Assembly: GCA_036850595.1 (NCBI GenBank) | Contig: CM072161.1 | Span: 16,945,812 to 17,009,811 of the forward strand | Reading direction: 5' to 3' | DNA from: Rhyacichthys aspro | Taxonomy: Eukaryota > Chordata > Actinopteri > Gobiiformes > Rhyacichthyidae | DNA: 64,000 nt | In this document: positions 1-14,100 of the stretch, one piece after another | Position numbering within the stretch: position 1 is the stretch's first letter | How the letters are laid out: each line of letters starts with the position of its first letter | Position numbers and translations under genes: made by a program | The notes under the pieces: model-generated | Database searches by the model: none | What the model was told of the DNA's origin: nothing | Seen by the model: only the letters and a program-made list of their open reading frames with translations

Positions 1-3000
1 CCACTACAATAGACCCAAATTTTGAGTCCTATGAACCAGTTTATTCCAACACTATGTAAATGCATGAGCCTGCCTGAAGATGTGGGGGGCATGAAAGAGG
101 CAGAAGAAAGGGAGGAACAAACGCCCATTTGTGTCGTACATCCTCAGTGAATCCCATTAAAGACAATGTTTGACAAATTACTTTACACTGTGCATGGAGC
201 TGACAGTGTGGATACAGCACTAATGAGGCCAAGAAGGAAGAAAAGCCTTTTTAAATGAGGTGTAACGACACGGGCTGCCCACATGAAATCAATTACCCGC
301 CTTATTATCTGGCAAGAGTCGTTAATTTAATGGAGTAATTGGCCGGGACACGCAGGACCTAATTGCCATGATGAAACCAAATTTTGAACATGAAAGAGAG
401 TGTAAATGAATGGAGATGGCGCACTTGAAAGGCTCACAGATCGAGGGACACTTTCAAAGACAAGGTTTTTTATTACATTCTTAGAGAGCTTTTCCCTGAG
501 CTCCGACTCACAGGCGAAAAGAAAGAGCAGTGTTTTAACGAGAAATTATTACAGCATTAAGTACAAGAAGAAAGAGGACACATGAGGTTAGGAAGAAAAT
601 GAACTTTTTGTAATGCTTAAAACTTGGTAGTAAAGTTGGGATGTTTTAGTATTGGTGTTTGAATTTGTTGTTAACATAAGCAGTAATGTAAAACAGTAGC
701 TCTGTGTTTTCTAAAATATTTGGAGCTGCTGGACTCCTCTGCTCTAGTTGTTCAATCTCGGTAAACACTGGAAGAACGCTGTCTTTTGGTGCTGAGGGAA
801 AACACAGTGGCACTTCTCCTGGTAGAAGTTTTGGCAGAAAACTGAGCCAATACGAAAGGGCCTGGTGGTTTTTGAAGTGGCGCCATTTGGACCATCTCTT
901 GTCTTCAAGCTTCGACTCCAAGAAACCGAAGAGAGCGACTGGGACGACGGGGACTGAGACTGTCGAGTTTTGTGTCTCTTAGAAATCACTGCCAATTGTC
1001 ACTCTCTGCCCAGTCTCAGGAAAACACTTCATCTAACTGTGGTTGACATTAGTGGAGCAATATAAACATGCAACAGAAGGTATAGTGTTATATGGGCTTA
1101 ATGTGTTGTATCACCACTGCAACAATAAAAAGCCCTAACAACAATGGCCTATACGAGAAAAGGGAGTAAAAATGTTACATCTGCATGAGTTGATAATAGT
1201 TCTTTGTAATAATTGATACATTTACATGATGAGTAAGACTTTTAAAATGCATATAAATGTGTCAAACTGCTGTGCACAGAAACCTACTACAGTTAATATA
1301 CTACTTACATGCTCATATGACACGACTGAGAAAGGCCATTTTGTTCATTCAAGACTTTTAGGCCTTAAACTCCCGCTATAGAAGGGCACCAGTTTGGAAA
1401 AGCAATTCAAACCAGTTTAAAATGTAAAACTGTCCTGGGTTTGTGGTACTAGACGGCGTCCGACTGCTAAAACTTTCCTCCTATTTGATGTGTGTTTTCC
1501 ACCGTTTGATCAGTCATTATCTGCGATGAATTATTAAAAGTACTAAAAACTTAATAACCACTCCAGAAATCTTTGGACTTGTGAGGCGTAGAGGAGGGGC
1601 GAGTAAGTTTGACAGACGTTTACGGATAAACTTAGAGCCCGGGTTAAGAGTTGACGACCGGGAATTTAACGGACAGGAGCGGCCGCTGGGAGGGGTTGAT
1701 CACTGTTGGAGGTGTGGCAAACCGGGCCGAGGGGAACCCGAGCTCTAATTGGTACTTAAAGAGCCGCGCCGAGCAGAAACTGTTGCTATCATAAGAAATT
1801 GATGAACAAACTGCAAGAGAGAGATCGGCCGACAGCGGGACGGAGCAGGAAAGAGAGCGTCGTAAATCTTTTAAGAGGATAACTTACTTGGGCAAAACAG
1901 CTGTTTATGCATTATTTGTGCGGCGAGACATTTAGCAGCGTTTAGGATGAAAAGCAAGGTTCCCGGGCCGCGGGACGTGCCATTGGGGAGGGACCATCAT
2001 TCACTCATAAGAAAGGATGAAAAATTAATTTGCTGTTAGGGTTTGGGTTTAAGGACTGTCAGTCTAAAGCCAGCGATTAAAGTGGCAAACAGTTGACAGG
2101 GAGCGGACACACAAGTTCAATACTAATTTATTGAACTGTTGCCACAAGAACTTGAATTAAAAGTGGTATTAAAGAGGTTAAAATGGGTCACATTCCTAGG
2201 AATAAACCAGGGCAGAGGATGAAAAAGTAGTCAAAGTTTGTATTTAAGGTAAAGTACAGTTATTTTGAGTGAATATAACTAAACTAAAAGTTAAAGCATC
2301 CTGTCACTTCCCAGATCAGGGTTTCTTCCACAAAGTTTTGGTTTCTTTGACATCACTCTGAGTATGTGAAGCTACTGTATTCAGATAATTGAATAATAAG
2401 TTTAGCATCTTAACCAAGCCTTATGTTGATGATAGTTTGAGAAACTTGGACAGAAATAAAATTGAAATAAAAACATTTTCCTGTAAAATATATAATTTAT
2501 GCAAGTTACAGTTTTTCAGGTTTTCCAGGACATTTAGGAACACTGAAAAAGTGGATGTACCTAATGCAATGCTCTAAAACATGAATGAAACTTGGCCCCA
2601 GGCAGGTGTATCCATTCATCTGTCATCTTCCTGTTGCCGCGGTGATGCTGTCAACCTCTTGTCGCCGCGGTGACTGCCTCCGGGCGACAGACAGCAGTTG
2701 TCATGTCGACCTCAGTGAGGTTGATGGGAACTGAAAGAAACACTTTGTCCCTGTTTGTTTTTACCTACAGCCACACCTGGGACCAGCTCCGAGACACATG
2801 CCTTTGCTCTGAGTCTGACCAGCCTTTCCCATTCACTCAATAAAGTGAAGTAGGTCTGAAATCCCTTTCCTTTACAGCCATTTACACTTACTCGAAATCC
2901 TGTCATCTGATGTCACCAAAAAAGGCCAAAAACTGCAAAATAAAACTACTCTTTTGTGTCTATGAAATTGTCCCTTCATTTTTCTTAAAAAAATTTGATA

Positions 3001-3500
3001 AATTTCTCAAACCTTTTCTGAAAGAGCTGTACCGAGAACATCACATGAATGTTTTGTTCAATCAGTCGGTTATATAAATGTAAGATTCCCATTTGCAGTC
3101 GGACCGAGTGTTGGATATCACCATTCAGCGTGGTTTTCAGAGCGGGTCATGATTAGTCCTGATTTATTCTGCATTTGAGAGGAATAGACCCTGAAATGGT
3201 AATGTCTTTAAATGTCAGAGGAAAGGCGGGCTTCTCATCAACCTTTGGTCACCGTCCGCTTTGAATATTCTTATCAGCGTCATGTTTTAATAATGAGAGT
3301 TGAAAAGTAAGTCAAATTTAACCTTCGCTGTACCTGAGACTACTATGAATATTAACCAGGCCCATTATGTGAACCGGATCTGAAAGAATTTAACCTCGTT
3401 GGCTCAACCTCTTCACTCGTTTTTCAAGGATTTTCAATGCATCGTGGGGTCCACAGCCTTCTTTAAAGACTATTTCCCAGGACTATTCCAGGAAAATATT
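1..3500. other. Unique-sequence, enhancer-like region without a gene
   Basis: No supported exon. Blocks at about 285-440 (several TAATT/TAATTG cores), 1610-2120 and 3060-3390 are free of repeats and less AT-skewed. The middle block carries the palindrome AAACAGCTGTTT at 895-906 past 1000 (1895-1906). They look like conserved non-coding elements, but conservation cannot be tested from one sequence. The open frames at 646-995 overlap on both strands and show no homology I know. Confidence 0.35.
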
Positions 3501-3589
3501 GCGAACAAGACTAAAAAGGGCCATTATTATTCTCCAAGGCATGTGATGATTTCTCCCATTTTTAGTGATTTTCCCATGATTTGGTTTTA

Positions 3590-4255
3590 TTATGGTCTTG
3601 GATCTAATATTAGATGTACCTCAGGCCTTGTAGGTTTAGTCCTGTGTTTCCTGGTGTAGTATTATTCTTGACTTACCGTAAGTCTCAGGTTCTGTCCCAG
3701 GTTTAGTCCTGGTTTGGTTTCTTCATTAGTCTTTGGTTTTAGCTTGATTTTAGTCTCAGGCCTGGTTTAGTCTCTGATTTGGGCCTAGTTTTAGCTATGC
3801 TTTCATTCACAGTCTGTATTTAGTCCTGGGGTAGTCCTGATTTAACCCTGACATACTCTTTCTTTAGTCTGAGGTTTAGCCCTGGTTTTGTATTTGGTTT
3901 AGTCCTGATCCTTTTGGTTCTGGGTTTGTTCTCGAGATGTATTCCTGGATATCCATTGGTATATTTCAGATTCAATCATGTTTAATCCTTCTTTAGTCCT
4001 GGTTTAGTCCAGAATTTGTCTTGGTTGAGTCCAGGGTTTAGACCTGGTTTGATGTTGGATTTATTCCTTCTTTGGTGTTAAGTTTAGTCATAGATTTAGT
4101 CCTGTTTTTGTTCATGATTAAGTCTGTATTTAATCAGTGGTTGTGCTGATTTAGTCAAGGATTAGTTCTAGTTTAGACCTGATTTCAGCTCTGGGTCGAT
4201 TATAGGTTTAGCCCTGGCTTTAGTCTTGGTTCTGGTTTAGTCCTTAAATGGACAG
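3590..4255 (+). repeat. Patch 1 of the dispersed GGTTTAGTCCTG repeat
   Basis: About 650 bases of degenerate repetition of a unit near GGTTTAGTCCTG, with variants such as GATTTAGTCCTG and GGTTTAGACCTG. Unit spacing is irregular, often about 12 or multiples of it, so this is a decayed minisatellite and not a clean tandem array. Every reading frame is broken. Confidence 0.8.
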
Positions 4256-7199
4256 AACACATTAAATATCATTGTCTAAACCCACACGGTCTGCTCTGAT
4301 TTAATCTTGTGTTTAACCCCATTCACTTGAGGCTTAAGACTCATCAGAAATATTTGTGCAGCCTTTGTATGTTTTAACTCCATAAAGCCCTGTGTCTGTT
4401 TCATATTCATACATTTCCCTGTCACCACTCTGCGCTGGTGTCAAGCCGAGTCTGTTTACCATTCTCACATCGTGTTTGCACAAATCCGGCCAAAGCGAGT
4501 CTGGATTATGGTTTGATCAAGGCTCTTTCGGAGACGCCCCGTCGGCCCTCGTCTCCCCAGAGACAAACCGGGGCTGCTCGGCGGGGGATTTCTGCCTCTT
4601 TCTGCTGCGGACAACAAAGAACCAGTCCAAGGGTCTTCTTGTCTTTCACTGTCACTTCTGATCCTCGTTTTGGCTTTTTTAAACATCTGTCACTTTAATG
4701 TGGAGATATCAAGAGGTGACAACATGTGGTTTGAAAAGCTGTGTGACAGAAAAGAAACAAGTGTGTGTCTTTGTTGTTTTAAGTACATGTTTAATCACCT
4801 TAAAGCATATTGTAATAAAGCTCATCTGTTAAAAATGACATGTCAAAGCTGCATAACCTGAAACATTCTCATTACAACTGCACCCTTCAACCCAAAAAAT
4901 ATATCAGCAGCCTTTTCTGGTTTTATTTTAATAAAGGTAGCTTTAGGTTTAGTGTCAGATTCTACCTTCTTCATAAACCATAACCAGAGCTGGAATAGAC
5001 TTTTTCTGTCTGTCTTAGTCGTGTCAACCAACAGCCAATCGGAGCGTCCCTACTTCAAGACCGTTTTAATGCAAAAATGTGATTGGCCAAAGCTTACAAT
5101 GTGTGCATTCTCATTAATCAAAATCCTTTATAATAAAATCTACTGTCAAAGTGTCTGGTCCGGGATGGGCTATGTCTGTTCACTCAGAGAGAAGGTCCAA
5201 AAAGCAAACGATAAATAGAGCAAAGGGAATTAAATGAAAACATCCATATATATTGTGCATTTGATGTCATAGGAAATAAAGCCCAAGATGCTTTTACAAT
5301 CAGCCCAAATTTAAAGAGAAACAACAGGAATCCTAGATTGTGTTCACAGTCGACCTCTGTGTTTAGATCCAGTCTTGGGAGCTGGTTCTCAGGACTCATG
5401 TCTGACTCTGATCTGGTCTAATGCACGTGTTTTAAGCCTGTGGTTTCAGCAGCGTGGCTCCTACTGTGTTCACTGCGTTCTGATTAACTCCGTATTGATT
5501 TTGAGCAGGGATTCAGAGCTAATCCGGTCTCATTAGCCCCGGATAGAGCCGTAATCCACCGACCTGTGGCGTCCGCTCTGCCTCTCGAGCTCAGACACAC
5601 CACTTGTTCAGTGAAGAACAGTCTTTTTGTGCAGAAACAATGATGAAATATGACATTATCTTTTTGGACAAATACTGAAAATTGTAGATGCTCATGCTGA
5701 GATGCTGCATCATCATTTGAAGCAAAACATTTGAGTTTTTATTAATCAAAAGACGCTTTGTGTAAAATTTAATGAGATTTATGTCAGAAATGAAGTAATA
5801 TTACAGCACCATGTTTCATTACATAACTTTCTCCTCCATAATGCTGTTTGGATTTAGTGGCCAACATAGTTTCGTCTAAAACTAAGATTTACTACTTTTG
5901 GTTTGCCTCCTGAGTCTTTTGGCCAGCTTTCTTCTTCAGTGTTTTATAATAAAGATTTTTTTCAGTGTATACAGTTCATGTTCATCAAACTTTTCAATTT
6001 CAGTGCTTAAATTAAACAAAGAAGCTACAAAAAGACCTTTTACTTGTTAAAACTCCTCTAATCGGGTAGAACTTAAACTTATTTGCACATAGACCATGGC
6101 TGTACATAGGATTCTGAATGCCTGACACTTTCTAAAACATAATACGATTCGAGAACAAAAATTGGAGCATTGCAAAACTTTGAAGAGGTAACACAAGAAA
6201 ATGCAAAGAACATGCAACAATTTAGGACAAAAATACATCTCAGTGGATCATAAAAGCTCTGTTGGTCCTTGTACTGTTATGTTTGGTCTAAGCCGGGCTA
6301 AAATACATTTATTTATCCATAATGTCAAAGAAAATGGATTTTTGTTAATACAGTGGTCTAAAAACACCCAGCTCACATGTAAATAAACCTGAAAGCATCA
6401 AGTAAAAGTGGCCATGACTGATTTTGTGGGTGAGTAATAGAGCTTTTGAAAACATGATGGTTGTTGAGTAAAATGTGAGTTAGTTTTGTTAGCGCTAACA
6501 CTGGTAGCACCTCAAGAGCTGTCATCTCTTCTTTTACTGCCAATGCATAAAGTCCTGGTAATGTGCTGGATTAGGATTTCTCAAAAAGAGTGGGAATCCA
6601 GTTAAAACCACCAGTCCACTTTCAGATCTCTTTACCAGTCTGTCAGTCTTATCCTTCAACTCTTGATTTTTCATTTTCTCCGGAGCCGGTACACGGTGGA
6701 AACCCTACCTCCTCGTTCAAACCTGCCCGTTATTGATCGGCCGTCGTGTGATTTCAGTGGGAGGCTCGTTCACAATGCAGCGGGGGTCTGAATCTTTAAC
6801 AGCGCCGATCGATACGGATCCCCCCTGCCCCCCTTCAAAGACTCACTCTCAGTCATACAAACAGCAAAGAGCCAGGAGTGACACAGAGTTAGACTTCAGC
6901 GCTGTGCAGTCTCTTCATTATTCTCCATGGACTCACTGCGCGACCTCGGGGTCAGACCTGAAAGACCAGGAAGTCAGGGAAAGAAAGAGGAAAATATAAA
7001 ACCATAAGATTCTTTATTTTTTTTACACAAGACAGGAGACTGAAAATGAACAACAGAACATAAAATTATAAGATTACATTCTTAAAGCACACAGCAAGTC
7101 TTTTAAATGTAAGACAGCTGCGTAGGTGCCAGTAATGTAAGACTGAATCATATACAACAACTATCCTGCATTAGGTTTTATTAAATTTAGTTTAAAAGT

Positions 7200-7310
7200 G
7201 AGGTGTGCCTATGGTAGCCATGAAGGGACATGCTGTTGTCTGCAAACAAACCCAAAGGAAATAGGTCTGATGGAAATTTTATAAAACAAATAAAGTGATA
7301 TATTTACTTC
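7200..7310. repeat. Interspersed repeat with CTATGGTAGCC
   Basis: CTATGGTAGCCATGAAGGGA followed by TGCTGTTGTCTGCAAACAAACC here matches CTATGGTAGCCCTGCAGGAA and its continuation at about 14009-14055. A shorter trace, GTGTGAACAGCTATGGTA, occurs at 18743. Family not identified. Confidence 0.5.
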
Positions 7311-10021
7311 AGAAATGTCCTAAACTTTATGTGCTTTTGCTAAGAACATAAATAAGGTCTGTTGTTTTGACTTTTGTATTTCACCGGGTAAATTCACTAG
7401 AAAAGGTTAGTGGTAGTAATATATTGTCACTATATATATGTGAATATATTTATGATGTCAAGTTTCTTTAAGCCTCTCCCTCTGAGCCCAGTCTGCTCTG
7501 ATTGGTCAGATGGATGACTTTGTAATTGAGGAGTAATCCAGAACTATTTATTCATTCATTCTGTCTCCATGCACCACATCCAGAACTAGTCCTGGGTCAA
7601 AACTACAACTAAAACCAAGCTGTCTCCAACATGTCTCCTTTCATGGTTCCTCATGTCCTCTTCGGAGGCCTATTGTGTTACTTGTCTACCTCATTGTGTG
7701 ACAGGACGAGCCATTCAGTGAACCACTCCAGGAGAAAACTAATCAAGGTGACACAAAAAACAGGTTCTCTTCTTATTTTGGTATTTTAACTTATGCATGT
7801 CCTTTGATTGAATTCAAGTACTAAGTGACAGCAATGATAAGAATTCATCAGAAAATGCTGTCCTAAAATTTCAAGAAATAGCAGGTTATTAAATGCTTAT
7901 GTTTGGTTTGTAGTTTTTATTAAACTGCACGTCTTCTTTTCTGAGAAACAACTGCAACTATGGAGTCAAAATAGGGCGATACTCTTAGATTTTTGATGAT
8001 TATTATTACAAATATTGCTGCAGTGCCAGTGGTAAACTTGCCTTCAGAGCTTTTCCCGCGTCTCGTCTCCAAACCGTGGCCCGCGGCGTCACACACAATT
8101 ACACTTCGCTGATATCTTTTCCTTTCTTCGGCTGAGCTCGGCGCTAATTTGACGCTCCGGCGAGGAAGACGGTTGGCTTTAATACAAATCATGTTTCAAT
8201 CGTTACTTGAAGACCTTAAGCCCCGGCGAGGCAGTCCTCAGGGCCGCTGTAATGAGGCCTGCTGGGACTTCCATCAGTTTTACATCTGTTGGAAAATACT
8301 GAGAAGAGAGAGCGAGAGAAAAAACACACCAAAAAGGAAGAAATCATCGACCCCCTTTCCCTTTGCAGACGAAAACAAAATTGTTTTGAGGATTGATAAT
8401 GCAAAATATAAAGAGTGTTTTTTCACTCGTACTTTTGTGTTCTTCAAATTCTCTGGCCTTGAAATCTCTCAGAGTTACCTCAATGCAACTGTTTCTTAAG
8501 AGCCTTCCCCTCGACACTAAATAAATAAATCTTTATGATATAAGGCATATTATAAATTTTGGCTGAGTTTGAAGCTTTTGTGTTTTTTCTGTTTTATGCC
8601 ACTGCTCTCTTGTATGTTTTTACGAAGTGATGATGCCCAAGGTCCAAGTCCGACCATGTTGAAATAAGAGTCTTATTTTAATGCATTTCAGGTTGATATC
8701 ATCTGGAAACATCAAGGAAACTATAAAAGCCAAAGCTCTGATCATGTTGTGAGTAAATAAATGCTAATAAGTCATTTACATTACAGCATTGAGGTGTGTT
8801 ATGGAAACTTTACATTTACTTGCACACTTTATTTTGGTATTTGTTCTTATTAGATGTTGTTAAGTCTTTACTACTGTTATTTTATGTTTACAGTTTTATG
8901 CTATTGTGGTTCTATATGAGCTTGACGACCAAACAAACACTACAATGGAGCTAAACCAATACCTCGGGCCTCCTCGTCCAGTCGTCTTTATTTTTTTTCC
9001 GGCCAGTGTCCCTTTTCCAGCTCGTCTGAGTAAGAACGTCACAGGTGATGAAAAACTCCACAAACTCTCAGAATCACTGCTTTTTTTAGGTTCATTAACA
9101 GAATTGCCGCGCTGATGAAACTATTACAGTTTTTACACAGACTGACAGACCCTGAACCAGTCTGACTTTAGCTCATATTTGTCCTGCGAGAATGAGGTAA
9201 CAGCACATTCAAATTCAAGTCTAAGTATTTGAGAAGTCGGGAGAATAACACAAAATATACAGAGTGCAAAATGGATTATAATCACTTAGGATTTTTGTTT
9301 GTTAGTGGAGAATTTGAGTTAAAATTTGGCTCACAGATATTCAAATGAATAGGCAAGAGGACGTATTATTACCATTTCTTTACCTGCAGGTAAACGTATT
9401 GACAGATTGGGATGGCTCTTGCATAAATGGAACAACCCAGTGCAATAGGAAACTGATGATGGGGCACAAGGCTGACTGAGACGAGATATTGGTGAGTGAA
9501 ATTCAAACCAATATCAAGAAAAAAGCCTAAATAAAGGCTTAGAGAAAATGATCAAATGAACCAAACTTTGAGAACAATGTAGTAACAACTCCTTACCTCT
9601 GGGGACACTGTGAAAAATAAGCTGATAAAAATCTACGGTGGCTATATAAAGGTTTGTTAGCTCTGTAGGTTAAGTTTGTTGTTGTATGATTTTATTGACC
9701 ATCGACACCTGTTTACATTTACTCGGCGGGATTACTTTCAAAGCCCTGAAACAAAATCAAACATTTGAATATCAAGCAGCAGCCTTTGAAGCCTCCTGGT
9801 GAAGCTGCGCCAGGGGGACCGCCGAGCTGCATTGAAGTCTGAGTTAACTCTGCTCCTCGATCGGATCAGAAGACCCCCACGGCGATACACCTCACTCCCC
9901 AAGACCACCAGACCAGTCCACCTGACAGAACACCTTACCTGCTCCACTCGCTCTGTTTGAGAACCACAGCCAAGACACTAATGCTCCATCAGGGCCAAGC
10001 AGTGGGTTTAAATCTCCTTTA

Positions 10022-10035
10022 GTGCCATCTGCTGT
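10022..10035 (-). promoter_or_regulatory. CTCF-like motif, one mismatch
   Basis: Minus strand reads ACAGCAGATGGCAC, differing from the core CCASYAGRKGGCRS only at the first base. Located in the gene-poor region downstream of spry3. Confidence 0.35.
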
Positions 10036-11374
10036 GGTACAAGTCACAAATAGACCCAGCTAATAAATCCCAGGAGAGAGGCCAAGGCTAATGCTGCATT
10101 CAAGTTAAACTATTTTTCTATAGCACATTTAAAACAACTGTATTTGACCAAATTGCTGTAGAAGCCACCAAAGCCAACCTAATACATTGTAGGTAAAAAG
10201 CTATGGTTAGCTTAGGTTGCTTAATCAGTGCTGAACGCCAATGAAAAAAGGTAGGTGTGGTACCAATGTTAAAATCGAACTAAGTGGAAAGTTTGAGTTG
10301 TCATTCACACCTGGTCATGTTTGAAAAGACCTTAAGAGAGCATGCAGCCTTTTATACAAGAAAACACAACATCATTCAGTAGCACATTATTACAAGAATG
10401 AGCTGATAAAAACAAGACCTTAAGATGTACTCTGGAGTTAATATCGTTAATATAGTTACGTATTTTAATAGATGAGAAAGGATAGCCACAGTCGTTTTTA
10501 CATTTCCTGCTTTTCTCTCATAAAAAAAGTAGAAGTACATTATGTTAAACTGAAGTTTAGTCCAATTAAAGCCTTTTAAATTTGAGTCATTTTCAAAAAC
10601 TGAAATGGGTGTAAAAAGGTAAATATGCACCTGAACTAAACTATAGAGACTAGAGCAGTTTTTTCACGTCACATAAATGTATGTATCATGTCAGCAGTAT
10701 TTTAGTTCAACATTTCTCCGTATTGAGTTGGAGCATGTCTTTTCTCTGTTCGTTCTCTGTTGTCTGAGAGAAGAAGCCGCCTGTCACTCTTGCTCCAAAC
10801 TAAACCGGGCCTGATGCACCTGTCCACGTCTCAGTGCCTTTCTCAGCCGTACCTCCCTGACAGCCTCTATGTGCTCAGCGCCGCTCCTGGTCAGCTGTCA
10901 GTTTGTGTGACAGACCGTTCGCTGCTTCTGCCATCTTAGATTTCCCCTAATACTCTGGAAGAAGACTGTTTTAGACCACAGAGCAGTGCTGCACCTCCAA
11001 GTGTAGAGCTTAAAAATAGGTTATGTTGTGTAATGTGTGTTATCATACTTGGACATACTGTGTGTAATGCTTTATGAAGTTTACAGCCAATAGCATCATA
11101 ACATTAGCAAGTTAAGACCAAGACCAGGGTGTATCAAGTGTATTCCAAGCCTCAAGTGGCAATTAGAATTTGCACTTAATCTCATGAAACGTATTTTGGT
11201 TCAGAAGACTAATACATTTTGGACATTATGGGTTAGTTGTCCTAATGTGGTTTTAATGGAAGGCAATTCAAATCAAATGTATGTCTTTGATATGAAAAAC
11301 ACTAAAAGTAAAGCTACATTTCTTTAATGACAAGTAAAAGAAATCAGGGGAGAAAGTAAAAACTGTGTTATGCT

Positions 11375-11887
11375 ATGGTTACGTTCTAAAAATAACCCGC
11401 AAAAAGCAAAATCCGCGAAGTAGTCAGCTTTATTTTTTACAATTATTATATATGTTTTAAGGCTGTAAAACCCCTCACCACACACTTTATACACTTTTCT
11501 AACAGGCATTAACTTTTCTATTTCTCTCTTGTTTAAACACTCTCAAAGTTCAAAGCGCATCTTCTCTGTCTTTTGGGACGGTGCCTTTGTGGGGCAGAAC
11601 GTTTCGTCGACATTGTGGGTTTGTTGGAGAGAAAACTTGCAAACATACAGCACTTCAGTCACACTGCTAGCGATCGAACTTTGTAAATTGCGAACACTGT
11701 ACTAAGAACGCGGAGGAGATTGATTGACAAGTCTAGTCCTTGCCAATCAGACGCAGAACACAATGGGGGGTTCTCCCTGCCAATCAGACAGAACACAAGA
11801 CGTTCAACGTTAAAAAAGCATGCAAAATTGCACTAAGAAAATCGAAAAGGGGCGAAAAGTGAACCGCGTTATAGTGAGGGACAACTG
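11375..11887 (-). mobile_element. Non-autonomous Tigger/pogo-type DNA transposon remnant
   Basis: Read on the minus strand it begins CAGTTGTCCCTCACTATAAC, directly flanked by TA (11888-11889), the usual pogo/Tigger target site. It continues through GCGGTTCACTTTTCGCC and ends near GAACGTAACC, with the outermost bases of that end missing. Inside is a relic of the transposase start (ATG TCG ACG AAA CGT; MSTKRSAP...) in which a short deletion has shifted the frame. About 513 bp, so most of the transposase is absent. It is clearly homologous to the element at 28 kb. Confidence 0.8.
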
Positions 11888-13999
11888 TACTGTTTTTGTG
11901 CTTTTTTCATTTTGCATAGACATCCACCTGTGAGCTCATGACTTTATTTTATTGTATATGTTTTTAACTCACTTACACTGTAGCTCTTGTTTTCTCACTT
12001 ATTTTGCTTATTTCAACCCCTCATAGATTTTAGTCCACGTTGCTAAAGCTAAACCTTGCTCCCCTTCACTGTCCAGCCTCTTACTTCTCTGCAGTTCTCA
12101 AAAACACATATATCTGACATTGTCTTTTTGCAGTGTTTTAAAATTTTGCTTGACATTCACTTTAAACAACTGTTGCACTGAACTCAAGGTTCACATGAGG
12201 GTCACTGAGAATATATTTCTAACCTCTGGCCTCCAAGTGACAGCAGCTAATCCCCACTCAAATACAAACACAGTGTGGATCAATAAAATGCCTTGAGGGA
12301 GGCTGACTGTCAGTCTCTCTGCAGCAGAGTAGAGCCCAGAGAGTGATACCCCCACACACTGTCCGACTGACAAGGAAATACAAATACAGTCAGGAAACAC
12401 AAACACAGAATTTGTAGGATTTTAATGTTTTAATGCAGAATTAAGCTGAGAATAAGGTTCCTGGAGGTAGTTTCTTTGTTGAATGATTTTTAAAGGTGGA
12501 GTGTGTAGTTTTGGACGTTTTAGTTTTAGTTGCATCTGGTGCTAATGGGTTTAATTCCTAACAACAGAGACCTTCATTTAGCGATAGGTGAGATCTAGAG
12601 TCCAGCTAACTCCACGTCTCTTTGAAAAGAAGTTCAGCCAAAAGCCTTAAGTTTTGACACTATTTTCTCTCTAAATAAATCAGATTTTTAATGTTAATGT
12701 TAGCGTTTGAAGTTGTGTTGGTATGAATGAACAATAATCATATAATGCAATGTTCATCAATGAAATAAAAAATAGAAAAAACTATATAAAAAACCTCCTA
12801 AATCATGATTTAAGAATAGTCTGACATTGGTGAGTGTCTGCTGCTGATCTGTGTCTCATGAAAAAGGACAAAAACATTTGTGGTATCGACATGTTCAGAG
12901 TAGTTCCTTACTTTAGTTGAAACATAGACATATAATTAGACTTTATCTAGACTCTTTTTGAAACGAGAGCTGCTGAACGTTATTTACAACTGAAGTTAAA
13001 AAGGTTATGGACAACAACAACATAGTTTAAACCTGACTCTGACTGAAAAGTGCACTGAGACATTTATGTTGCAAACACTAATGAACATCTTCTACTCTAA
13101 CTTCATTTCGTCTTGTACCACGTATTTTTCTAAAGTTTTGTGGTGCACTGTGAGTCATTTAGATCAAGGCAAGGCCAAGGCGGATCCACAGATGCATCCT
13201 GGGTATTTTAGCCAAACAGAGTCTCAGGGCCTTTTCAAAACAACTTTACCCACATCTACCTCCAGTGCCCTCGGTGTGTAGTGATACTCACAGCTGAATG
13301 GAGTTCCCTTGATCACAGAGTAGGGTCTAGATATAGCTCTACTCTTTCAGACACACTTCTCTCGCTCTGACGGAAACAGGGACTCTCCGTTTCCACTGTT
13401 ACGCACCGAGCACAAGAGGTGAATTATCCATTATGCTTCGGATAATGATGTTAAAAAAATACAAGAGAAGATATCAGAAAAAGAAGATGTTTAATGGGCC
13501 ATTTTAGTGTCAGTGATGCTCCTGAGATGTTTTCACATTTACAGTGAAATACACACTTTACAATTTAATCTTGTCTGTGTGTCTTTCCCCATATAATTTA
13601 ACTTATATGTGATCCTAAAACCATTTCTTTAATTCATAAATGGCTGCATGATAGTGTTACATGTTTAATTTGTGCTTTAAAACAAACGTGGAACTTTATT
13701 TTTCTGGAGCATCTTCCTTCTCGAGCAGAAGCCAGTGCGTAATCCTACATTAGTGCAGATTTGCTCTGTAGGGTCTAAAAAGCCACTCTTCCTCGACGCT
13801 ATTCGGTTTCAGACAGGAGACGGTCCTTGTTATGGTGGATCCACCGCGTGAACGTGCAAACTCAGTTGAAGTGAGTCGGGCGAGTGAGTGGAGCCGATAC
13901 AGAGAGGCCCTCAGTCGTTTGGAGGAGGTGTGTATTGGAACAGGTCTTCAGCAGCAGGTGAAGTCCACACTTCTCATGCTCTAATGAAATTTTAGAGCA

Positions 14000-14100
14000 T
14001 GTGAACAGCTATGGTAGCCCTGCAGGAACATACTGTTATCTATGAACAAACCATGTGAAAATATGTCTGAGGGTGGAACTTGAGTTTGCACATTGCTAAT
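14000..14100. repeat. Second copy of the CTATGGTAGCC repeat
   Basis: Matches 7200-7310 over roughly 80 bases with ordinary mutational divergence, including ACTGTTATCTATGAACAAACC-like sequence and a following ATGTCTGA. Confidence 0.5.

Larger units (their letters stand above)
4256..11374. other. Gene-free stretch with scattered GC-richer blocks
   Basis: Blocks at about 4430-4660, 5470-5590, 6660-6970, 8030-8300 and 9740-9950 are richer in GC and CpG than their surroundings and contain no repeat I recognise. They are candidates for regulatory elements. Open frames inside them (for example 8149-8499) lack recognisable domains and splice support. The rest is AT-rich with one interspersed repeat at 7.2 kb. 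Confidence 0.4.

Noticed and set aside
646..995. Three overlapping open frames on both strands
   Set aside because: They overlap each other in three frames, and none has recognisable domains or splice context; at most a decayed repeat.
3590..4255. Idea that the TTTAG-rich patch is interstitial telomeric sequence
   Set aside because: The unit is GGTTTAGTCCTG, not TTAGGG; there are no consecutive TTAGGG copies.
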